From: Candidatus Poribacteria bacterium
Lineage (GTDB): Bacteria > Poribacteria > WGA-4E > WGA-3G
Assembly: GCA_028824575.1 (NCBI GenBank)
Contig: JAPPDN010000458.1
Span: 1 to 5,461, forward strand
Direction of reading: 5' to 3'
DNA: 5,461 nucleotides
Below the pieces are notes generated by a model. That model saw nothing but the letters and a program-made list of their open reading frames with translations, did no database searches and was not told the origin of the DNA. Numbering within the stretch: the first letter of the stretch is position 1; each line of letters starts with the position of its first letter. The position numbers and the translations under genes are program-made. Positions 1 to 4,509 of the stretch are shown here, one piece after another.

Positions 1-388
1 ATTCTTCGTAGAACTGCATCGTTCGCTGGCTATCCACAACATCAAGAATCGGTTTGGCATGCGCTACCTCAGTTTGTCGAAAGAAACTAAAAGTCTGATT
101 CGCTGCGCCGATGATACCCGCTTCAACAGGCGTATCCGGCTTTAACCCGTCTCTCTGCGCAATGGCTTGCAATGTCCAATGTGCAGCTTTCTCGGCATGC
201 TCATGCGGATGGAAACCGCGAATAAAGAGATACCCATCCTCACGCATTTTTTTGTGTAACGCACCCGGATTGTTGAGAAGTGAGGAGGAATCTACTAATT
301 CGACGATCTCCTCACCAAAACGAAAACGATGCTCACCGAATTCAAAGGGTATTCCCGTTGGGATTTTCTTAGGTCTGTTCAATGTCAT
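1..388 (-). CDS. Phytanoyl-CoA dioxygenase (PhyH)-like protein, N-terminal part, truncated by window edge
   Basis: Translating the minus strand from the ATG at 388-386 gives 129 codons with no stop before the window edge, so this is the amino-terminal part of a longer gene. The protein starts MTLNRPKKIP. It has the segment MREDGYLFIRGFH (about residues 48-60), which matches the early 'DGYLxxRGF' block of PhyH-family non-haem Fe(II)/2-oxoglutarate oxygenases. The later stretch FFRQTEVAHAKPILDVVDSQRTMQFYEE also fits this group. The family usually spans about 250-300 residues. The iron-binding HxD...H residues would lie in the missing part and cannot be checked. There is no signal peptide, so it is probably cytoplasmic. 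The substrate is unknown. The RBS is weak (only GAAAG about 9 nt upstream), so the start is probable rather than certain. It lies downstream of the LamG gene on the same strand with a 188-bp gap. Family call is from sequence resemblance only. Confidence 0.75.
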   Translation of the reverse strand, partial: MTLNRPKKIPTGIPFEFGEHRFRFGEEIVELVDSSSLLNNPGALHKKMREDGYLFIRGFHPHEHAEKAAHWTLQAIAQRDGLKPDTPVEAGIIGAANQTFSFFRQTEVAHAKPILDVVDSQRTMQFYEE

Positions 389-404
389 TAAAGTCTTTCG
401 GCGT

Positions 405-427
405 AAAAAACCTCGCGCTTTAGCGCA
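405..427 (-). terminator. Weak intrinsic-terminator-like hairpin before the PhyH-like gene
   Basis: On the minus strand GCGC-TAAA-GCGC (426-415), extended by one G-U pair, is followed after GAG by six T (410-405). The stem is short. It ends only 16 nt before the PhyH-like start codon, so it could end LamG-gene transcripts, act as an attenuator, or be chance. No separate promoter fits in the remaining 16 nt. Confidence 0.3.
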
Positions 428-484
428 GAGTGAAAAAGCCGTCCTTTTTTCTTCAGGTCAAACGGATCTGTATCTGCAGGATTT

Positions 485-509
485 GCCAATTCAGCAGAAT
501 TGGCTGCTG
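485..509. repeat. Two mutually exclusive hairpins in the LamG-PhyH spacer
   Basis: Positions 485-492 (GCCAATTC) and 497-504 (GAATTGGC) form a perfect 8-bp inverted repeat with loop AGCA. The sequence 492-497 (CAGCAG) can instead pair with 504-509 (CTGCTG), a perfect 6-bp stem that uses the other arm's bases. The two folds compete. No T-run follows on either strand, so it is not a standard terminator. The rest of the 389-576 spacer shows no further gene. Confidence 0.45.
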
Positions 510-576
510 ATAGTGCCTAAGTCCTAAAGTTATTTGAGAGATGCGCATTATTGCTTTCCTTTGAAATCGCCGCGAG

Positions 577-1422
577 TTATCTGCTCGCAGCAGCCTTGAG
601 TTGCCCCCAAGTGAGACTCAATTTTCCAGCAGGTTCCACCGCCAACCCTTCCGCTTCCATATTGTTCAAGACCTCTTTTTCACTGAGTGCCCGATCATAG
701 AGACGCACTTCGTCGAGCATCCCCTTGTGCACAAAGTCTTCGTTATCATCTTTATACGCACCGATGGAGAAGAAGATGCGATCCGGGTAATTGATCGGCC
801 CCGATTGGACACCGGAAGTGCCCTCAAGTTTCCCATTTACGTAGATTTTCATCTCCCTACCGTCATACGTTCCGACCACATGGTACCATTCATTCATCTC
901 GGACGGGGTGGCGGCATTGAGGTAAGTTAAGAGACCATCCCCATCATCAGCATCCTCCGAGGAGAGCGCGAAACTGAACGCTTTCCAGCGGGTGCCGAGC
1001 AGCCAACCTTTTTCAAAAGCACCATTGTCCTGAACTGCTACGACGTAACCACCCCATTCGATGAACTGCTCATCCCACGCCCATAATTCTATAGTCATCT
1101 CCTCTGTGGGCAGTTCAGCTTTTTTGATGTCATCAGTCATTTGGACACGAGCACCCGCGCCACCGCCCAATTGCACCGCCTCTCCAAACTTACCAGCTAC
1201 GATTTGAAGGTCCCCTATGATCTCGGCATCCTGGTTGCCCCAGATATCCGCTACCGTTTTGCCTTTTACAGTGTCTTTATCGAAACTCCAGTATCCGATT
1301 AACCCATCTTCGATGACAACTGTCCGGGCAGCGACAGGAATCGCTACGCCCAATCCAGTGATTAAAACAGCAACCAAACTCAGAGCCATTTTTTTTCTGA
1401 CGTTCATAACAAATAGAAACAT
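577..1422 (-). CDS. Secreted LamG / concanavalin A-like domain protein with C-terminal TWxxLK tail
   Basis: A 281-residue protein. The N-terminus is a typical signal peptide: MNVRKK (from residue 6), then a hydrophobic stretch to about residue 30 ending IPVAAR, with cleavage likely near A31-A32. The mature part is one LamG/concanavalin A-like lectin-glucanase sandwich. Visible family blocks are LIGYWSFD (41-48), FGEAVQLGG (79-87), MTIELWAW (109-116), EWYHVVGTYDGREMKIYVNG (178-197) and MLDEVRLYDRALSEKEV (235-251). LamG domains usually bind carbohydrate or protein ligands; no catalytic residues are recognised, and the ligand is unknown. After the domain a short linker leads to VEPAGKLSLTWGQLK (262-276), a tail matched in the protein encoded at 4510-5205. 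Start M1 is chosen because AAAGGAGG lies 5 nt upstream; M6 has no such site. A promoter is visible at 1507-1535. Probably exported to the periplasm or cell surface. Confidence 0.88.
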   Translation of the reverse strand: MFLFVMNVRKKMALSLVAVLITGLGVAIPVAARTVVIEDGLIGYWSFDKDTVKGKTVADIWGNQDAEIIGDLQIVAGKFGEAVQLGGGAGARVQMTDDIKKAELPTEEMTIELWAWDEQFIEWGGYVVAVQDNGAFEKGWLLGTRWKAFSFALSSEDADDGDGLLTYLNAATPSEMNEWYHVVGTYDGREMKIYVNGKLEGTSGVQSGPINYPDRIFFSIGAYKDDNEDFVHKGMLDEVRLYDRALSEKEVLNNMEAEGLAVEPAGKLSLTWGQLKAAASR

Positions 1423-1427
1423 TTCTG

Positions 1428-1435
1428 CCTCCTTT
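1428..1435 (-). promoter_or_regulatory. Strong ribosome binding site of the LamG gene
   Basis: Minus-strand AAAGGAGG, 5 nt before the ATG at 1422. It decides for the first methionine over the in-frame ATG five codons later. Confidence 0.8.
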
Positions 1436-1506
1436 GGTTGACCTTACCGCAAATAGCGGGTGAATTGTTGGTGCAGGTGTCTCTTCAAAACCTAATCCAA
1501 TACTAT

Positions 1507-1535
1507 AGTATACAATACATATTGTGTTCTATCAA
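1507..1535 (-). promoter_or_regulatory. Sigma70-type promoter for the LamG gene
   Basis: On the minus strand, TTGATA (1535-1530) and TATACT (1512-1507) are separated by exactly 17 bp. Each box is close to the TTGACA/TATAAT consensus. Transcription would start near 1500, giving a leader of about 78 nt. The 10-bp duplication flanking the MITE-like element begins only 6 bp upstream of the -35 box. Confidence 0.6.
1512..1525. promoter_or_regulatory. Inverted repeat in the promoter spacer, possible operator
   Basis: ACAATA-CA-TATTGT is a perfect 6-2-6 inverted repeat lying between the -10 and -35 boxes, a usual place for repressor binding. The AT-rich setting makes chance formation possible. An adjacent 10-bp palindrome, TACTATAGTA, covers 1501-1510. 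Confidence 0.3.
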
Positions 1536-1540
1536 AGTAT

Positions 1541-1550
1541 AATCGTCAAT
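1541..1550. repeat. Target site duplication, left copy
   Basis: AATCGTCAAT immediately precedes the CAGGG end of the MITE-like element and is repeated exactly at 1735-1744 after the other end. Confidence 0.85.
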
Positions 1551-1734
1551 CAGGGTCATTCAATTGTAGGTTTTTGGTGTTTATTTTCGCAGGTGTTAAT
1601 ACTTAATATATGTTATGTTTTTTGAAAAACCGCAGAAATTTTCGCTGGATTTCGCTGGATTTCGCTAGATTTCGCACCGGATCCTGAAAAAAAAGACGTA
1701 AAATCCAATAATTTCTTAAGATTGAATGACCCTG
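1551..1734. mobile_element. MITE-like non-autonomous insertion element, 184 bp
   Basis: The element is bounded by perfect 14-bp terminal inverted repeats: CAGGGTCATTCAAT at 1551-1564 and its reverse complement at 1721-1734. It is flanked by a perfect 10-bp direct repeat, AATCGTCAAT, at 1541-1550 and 1735-1744. The outermost T/A could instead belong to the repeats, giving 15-bp ends and an 8-bp duplication. No ORF of useful size lies inside, so it would need a transposase supplied in trans. Duplications of 8-10 bp and ends starting with C are compatible with ISAs1-type or some IS4-type transposases; the family is not resolved. Inside are a 10-bp tandem repeat (1641-1680) and a small GTTTT...AAAAC hairpin (about 1617-1630). 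It inserted between the LamG promoter and the upstream region of the permease gene. The exact flanking repeats indicate a fairly recent insertion. Confidence 0.85.
1641..1680 (+). repeat. Short tandem repeat inside the MITE-like element
   Basis: The unit TTCGCTGGAT occurs at 1641-1650 and 1651-1660, then as TTCGCTAGAT at 1661-1670 and a degraded TTCGCACCGG at 1671-1680. A related TTCGCAGG lies at 1586-1593. Confidence 0.8.
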
Positions 1735-1744
1735 AATCGTCAAT
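1735..1744. repeat. Target site duplication, right copy
   Basis: AATCGTCAAT directly follows the CCCTG end at 1734 and is identical to 1541-1550. Confidence 0.85.
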
Positions 1745-1936
1745 ACTGTTATCAGGAATAGCACTCTCCATATCCCAAATTTTTCGCTTTATGCACCCTT
1801 TCGATTCTCAAATCGGATCATTAATTATAAAAGCGTGTCACATACCCTACACGAAAATTCGTTACACAAAAATCTGATCTTGGACAATAAATGAAAGAGC
1901 ATCCGTATCGTAATAAAAAATTAAAGGGAGTTCAAT
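1745..1936 (+). other. Leader region of the permease operon
   Basis: This 192-bp stretch between the MITE-like element and the permease start has no supported gene. It holds the first copy of the 44-bp motif and, at 1851-1862, the palindrome-like ACGAAAATTCGT (5-bp arms), which would lie just downstream of a start site set by TATAAA at 1826-1831. The permease RBS AAAGGGAG lies at 1923-1930, 6 nt before the ATG. Confidence 0.5.
1789..1832 (+). repeat. 44-bp two-block motif, copy 1, upstream of the permease gene
   Basis: TTATGCACCCTTTC (1789-1802), 18 variable bases, then TTAATTATAAAA (1821-1832). The same two blocks with exactly the same 18-bp spacing occur at 5309-5352; 35 of 44 positions agree without gaps, and the spacer is only half conserved. 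The AT-rich second block contains TATAAA and could be a -10 region, but no standard -35 box lies 16-18 bp before it. A CGATT-CTCA-AATCG hairpin lies in this copy's spacer and is not kept in the other copy. Role unknown: promoter, regulator site or dispersed repeat. Confidence 0.55.
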
Positions 1937-3349
1937 ATGTTAATGACGTTGATTCAAAAAGAGGTTATGCATCACATTCTGAGCGTCCGTTTCGTCGCGC
2001 TCCTTGTGATGTGCCTCCTTCTCGTCCCGCTGACACTTTCTACAAATTACCGAAATTATCGCCAGAACTTGGTGGATTACCAAGAAGCCGTTAAACTGGC
2101 AAATATTGAAGAGACCACAGTAAATCCGAAGATGCCGCCGCAACCGGAAGTTGAAGTTTCCAAACTTTTTTTTAAACCAACACCGCTGAGCGTCTTCGCA
2201 AAAGGATTGGAGGACTCACTCCCAAGCTACCTTGGCATGACACGCAACGGAATCACACAGGGACCGCCATCTACATTTTCAGCACCTCTCTCCCAACTTT
2301 TGGGTCATCTCGACTTTCTATTTGTGGTAGGGACTGTTTTCAGTCTCCTTGCGCTACTGTTCACATTTGATGCCGTTGCCGGAGAAAAAGAGGCAGGCAC
2401 CCTTCGGATTAACTTAGCAAACCCTCTTCCACGCGACCTCTTCCTTTGGAGCAAATTGATTGGTGGATACTTTGTGTTCGTGGTTCCGTTCTTGGTGTCT
2501 TTCCTATTGGGCTTACTCGTGCTTGTTTGGCAAGGGTTTCCCTTGGGCGAACCCAATATTTTTCCCCGCGTGCTCAGTTTGACTGCTATTTCGCTTCTCT
2601 ACATAGGGGTGTTCTTCGCAATCGGAACGGTGATTTCTACCTACTTAGACAATTCCAAAACGGCTCTTATTGTCGCCTTTACTGTCTGGGTGTTCGCTGT
2701 GCTAATTACACCACGCATCGGTTTTCTTACAGCGAAGATCATTTCTCCAACACGAACTTCGCAGAGCGTCTATATGGAAAAGACCGCCATGCGAGATAAT
2801 TTCGATGCCGAACTCAAAGATCAAAAAATGAAATTCTTCATGGAGGTGCCCCCAAATAAGGACGGAGCACGCATTATAGGCCCGGAAATTGCGAAAAAAA
2901 TTGACGAACGCATGAAATCCATTGAAGAGGAATATCGACTGAAATTCCAGAACCGTGCGAACAAATTAGATCGAGATTATAAACGTGAAACAGAACGACA
3001 AGAACAATTAGGTGAGACGTTTTCCCGAATTACCCCCACATCTTCCTTAATCTATCTTACCACGAACTTAACACAGACAGGAAAAGTAGAAAGAAGCAAC
3101 TACTTTCAAACAGGTGATCGCTATTATGAGATGCTCCATGCAGATTTCTTTACTAAAATTTCAGATCATATTTCTCATAGAGTGCACCGCCCAGAAGATA
3201 ATGTCAAAATTACACAACCGCCACGATTGGCGACGACAAACTTAGGGGAGATATTCAGTCAATCGGTGATAGATGTGCTGCTGCTCTGCTTCTTTGCGGT
3301 CATATTGACAACCGTGGCATTTCTGAAATTCTTCCGTTCCGATATTTGA
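1937..3349 (+). CDS. ABC-2 type transporter permease, DUF3526/GldF-NosY-like
   Basis: A 470-residue integral membrane protein that would form the membrane channel of an ABC transporter. Six hydrophobic segments are visible: about 15-35, 126-147, 173-198, 210-233, 241-258 and 443-464. The block GEKEAGTLRINLANPLPR (149-166) after the second segment is the cytoplasmic coupling region typical of ABC-2 permeases that resemble GldF and NosY. Two large soluble regions, 36-125 and about 265-440, should lie outside the cytoplasm. The second contains a charged helical part (318-357), which fits DUF3526-type permeases. The substrate cannot be deduced. No ATP-binding subunit is encoded in the window, so the partner must lie elsewhere. 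The start is fixed by AAAGGGAG 6 nt upstream. A 138-bp gap separates it from the next gene on the same strand, with which it may be co-transcribed. Confident for the family, not for function. Confidence 0.85.
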   Translation: MLMTLIQKEVMHHILSVRFVALLVMCLLLVPLTLSTNYRNYRQNLVDYQEAVKLANIEETTVNPKMPPQPEVEVSKLFFKPTPLSVFAKGLEDSLPSYLGMTRNGITQGPPSTFSAPLSQLLGHLDFLFVVGTVFSLLALLFTFDAVAGEKEAGTLRINLANPLPRDLFLWSKLIGGYFVFVVPFLVSFLLGLLVLVWQGFPLGEPNIFPRVLSLTAISLLYIGVFFAIGTVISTYLDNSKTALIVAFTVWVFAVLITPRIGFLTAKIISPTRTSQSVYMEKTAMRDNFDAELKDQKMKFFMEVPPNKDGARIIGPEIAKKIDERMKSIEEEYRLKFQNRANKLDRDYKRETERQEQLGETFSRITPTSSLIYLTTNLTQTGKVERSNYFQTGDRYYEMLHADFFTKISDHISHRVHRPEDNVKITQPPRLATTNLGEIFSQSVIDVLLLCFFAVILTTVAFLKFFRSDI

Positions 3350-3385
3350 CACGAAGTACGACTCAGTATGTTAATGATAGCCGAA

Positions 3386-3426
3386 TTACCGGTAACGTTT
3401 AAAACGCGTCTTGAGAATATAGACGC
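3386..3426 (+). promoter_or_regulatory. Palindrome and hairpin in the spacer after the permease gene
   Basis: A 10-bp palindrome, TTACCGGTAA, lies at 3386-3395. It is followed by a 6-bp stem GCGTCT (3406-3411) / AGACGC (3421-3426) with a 9-nt loop. No T-run follows, so it is not a standard terminator; an operator or mRNA-stabilising 3' structure are possible readings. Confidence 0.3.
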
Positions 3427-3454
3427 ATATTGTCAAAAGTTAAACTTCAAACAC

Positions 3455-3480
3455 GAGGCAACATAACGCCTCTGAAGGAG
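3455..3480 (+). promoter_or_regulatory. Hairpin next to the RBS of the 3488 gene
   Basis: GAGGC (3455-3459) pairs with GCCTC (3468-3472) across an 8-nt loop. The RBS AAGGAG (3475-3480) follows 2 nt later and lies 7 nt before the ATG. The hairpin leaves the RBS free and may help translation or protect the transcript. Confidence 0.35.
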
Positions 3481-3487
3481 AAAGAAA

Positions 3488-4108
3488 ATGAAAAGGACTT
3501 TTCACGGTGCAGATACTCTATTAAAACTCGCATTCTTGGCCGTTTTGGGATTCGCTATTTTTTCGGGGGGTGCCTATTTATACGCACACGGCGTTAAAAT
3601 AATTATATCGCCGCTTGAAATTATATCGCCGAATATGCGGTTCCACGTTAAAATCGACTGGAAAACGCCACTCGTCATTGAAAAATATACCGGTTCCCAA
3701 AATGCCCAGGAACTTATGAAAACTTTAGATGCGGATTACAATAAGGGACACGGAAAAACCGAAGTCCGCCTATCGCGCAAGGACAACGGTATAGAAACTG
3801 AAAGTTATAGCAGTAACCTTACAATCAGTGAGATAGATGCAAGGTATCCACGGTCGGAGTGGCTTCAGCTGCTTTTGGACAGAGGCATCATTATAGAATA
3901 CCTCTACGAGTATGCGTCTAACCTGTCACACCGGCATGCTTTGGCATTTCTGGAAGACAATCCGAATCTGTGGGAGTCAGGCGTTATTGATATTCCACCG
4001 ACGGATGACTGGGAAACCTATAAAGCCGCTTACATCGACATGCTGGTAGACATTGAAGGCTTGTGGGGGCGTGGGGGGAGAGATTGCAGGCGGCGAAGCG
4101 GAGGTTGA
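3488..4108 (+). CDS. Membrane-anchored protein of unknown function, frame broken near its 3' end
   Basis: I do not recognise this family. The 206-residue reading has a short basic start (MKRTFHGADTLLK) and one hydrophobic helix at about residues 12-33, then a soluble part, so it is either a single-pass membrane protein facing the periplasm or has an uncleaved signal anchor. The soluble part (34-195) has no motif I can name. The last residues, RDCRRRSGG (198-206), do not resemble the rest and end inside a 21-bp tandem repeat whose +1 frame encodes a clean coiled coil. Dropping one base from the run of six G at 4073-4078 joins residue G197 to EIAGGEAEVERR and gives a 289-residue protein with a C-terminal coiled coil. 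I infer this is the first part of one gene. RBS AAGGAG, 7-nt spacing. It follows the permease on the same strand and could be its partner. Confidence 0.75.
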   Translation: MKRTFHGADTLLKLAFLAVLGFAIFSGGAYLYAHGVKIIISPLEIISPNMRFHVKIDWKTPLVIEKYTGSQNAQELMKTLDADYNKGHGKTEVRLSRKDNGIETESYSSNLTISEIDARYPRSEWLQLLLDRGIIIEYLYEYASNLSHRHALAFLEDNPNLWESGVIDIPPTDDWETYKAAYIDMLVDIEGLWGRGGRDCRRRSGG

Positions 4109-4358
4109 ACGCAGAAAGCCGGAGATTGAACGCACCAAAGCGGAGGTTGAACGCACCATTGAACGCATTAAGGTGCAAGTCGAACGCGCCAAGGTGCAGA
4201 TTGAACAGAGTAGGAAAGACGTTGAACGTGCCAAGAAAAAGTTGGATTCACAACAGTTTGAACATGTTAGGAAACAACTTGAGGGTGTTAGGAAACAGAT
4301 TGCGCGCGTACAAGAGACTTTAGAACACCTCAAAGAGCCGACACCTGTTCAAGAATAA
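4053..4358 (+). CDS. Coiled-coil segment, probable out-of-frame continuation of the 3488 gene
   Basis: The open frame gives up to 101 residues from a TTG at 4053, but no RBS or ATG fits. The meaningful part begins at about 4080 with EIAGGEAEVERRKPEIERTK. From there to about 4330 it is an uninterrupted charged amphipathic helix, rich in Glu, Arg and Lys with Val/Ile/Leu at heptad spacing, ending HLKEPTPVQE. It starts in the +1 frame relative to the upstream gene exactly at the G-rich stretch, so I read it as the C-terminal domain of that gene after an indel, a sequencing error or recoding. Coiled coils of this kind usually mediate oligomerisation or act as rods; the role here is unknown. Independent translation is unlikely. 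A weak terminator follows 6 nt after the stop. Confidence 0.6.
   Translation: MKACGGVGGEIAGGEAEVERRKPEIERTKAEVERTIERIKVQVERAKVQIEQSRKDVERAKKKLDSQQFEHVRKQLEGVRKQIARVQETLEHLKEPTPVQE
4073..4078 (+). other. Homopolymer G6 at the frame break
   Basis: Six G in a row, closely preceded by a run of five (4065-4069). With five G here, the codons read CGT-GGG-GGA-GAG-ATT and the upstream gene enters the coiled-coil frame. The shift needed is +1 (or -2), not the -1 of common slippery heptamers. A polymerase indel, a sequencing error or transcriptional slippage are the alternatives. Confidence 0.6.
4098..4211 (+). repeat. 21-bp coding tandem repeat giving heptads
   Basis: Three 21-bp units lie at 4098-4118, 4119-4139 and 4140-4160, sharing GGAG[G/A]TTGAACGCA. 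After a 9-bp partial unit, two more 21-bp units starting AAGGTGCA lie at 4170-4190 and 4191-4211. Each unit encodes one seven-residue step such as AEVERRK, PEIERTK or KVQVERA. The coiled coil has therefore grown by heptad duplication. Confidence 0.75.
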
Positions 4359-4364
4359 GAAAGT

Positions 4365-4389
4365 GGGCTTCTATGTGATAGACCCTTTT
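4365..4389 (+). terminator. Weak intrinsic terminator after the coiled-coil gene
   Basis: TCTAT (4370-4374) pairs with ATAGA (4378-4382) over a GTG loop, and GGG (4365-4367) with CCC (4383-4385) across a 2-nt bulge. TTTT follows directly (4386-4389). It begins 6 nt after the stop at 4358. The stem is imperfect and the U-run short. Confidence 0.4.
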
Positions 4390-4414
4390 GGCTATTCTGT
4401 TCCATTGATATTAT
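4388..4414 (+). promoter_or_regulatory. Possible promoter for the 4510 gene
   Basis: TTGGCT (4388-4393) and TATTAT (4409-4414) are spaced 15 bp, shorter than ideal. The start site would fall inside the first arm of the 74-nt structure, which argues against it if that structure acts in the mRNA. Listed as a weak candidate. Confidence 0.2.
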
Positions 4415-4488
4415 GAGGCTTACGCGCCACACGCTTCCTTGTGTGCTGTCTAAGCAAATAACAGAAGCTCGGAATTAGCGTAAGCCTC
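4415..4488 (+). repeat. 74-nt structured inverted-repeat element upstream of the 4510 gene
   Basis: GAGGCTTACGC (4415-4425) and GCGTAAGCCTC (4478-4488) are a perfect 11-bp inverted repeat. Between them are two smaller hairpins: CACAC (4428-4432) / GTGTG (4441-4445), and CTGT (4446-4449) / ACAG (4461-4464). The whole can fold as a three-way junction. It ends 9 nt before the RBS AAGGA (4498-4502) of the next gene. There is no T-run and no flanking duplication, so it is neither a typical terminator nor a clear insertion. It may be a cis-acting leader RNA or a dispersed palindromic repeat. It does not match a tRNA or a riboswitch class I know. Confidence 0.55.
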
Positions 4489-4509
4489 GCTTAAAATAAG
4501 GAAATTAAA

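Noticed and set aside
111..527. 138-residue plus-strand open frame
   Set aside because: It overlaps the PhyH-like gene antisense, has a cysteine/serine-rich composition unlike a folded protein, and lacks an RBS.
1641..1680. CRISPR-like array
   Set aside because: The repeats are only 10 bp and directly abutting with no spacers.
1891..2094. 67-residue ORF starting upstream of and overlapping the permease
   Set aside because: No RBS precedes its ATG and most of it is an out-of-frame reading of the permease's first helix; the permease start at 1937 has a good RBS.
3977..4333. 118-residue minus-strand ORF rich in Ser, Arg, Thr and Cys with a repeating pattern
   Set aside because: The repetition is the antisense image of the 21-bp coiled-coil repeat; there is no RBS and no plausible domain.
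4415..4488. tRNA or rho-independent terminator reading of the 74-nt structured element
   Set aside because: The closing stem is 11 bp rather than 7, there is no T-loop GTTC or CCA, and no T-run follows on either strand.
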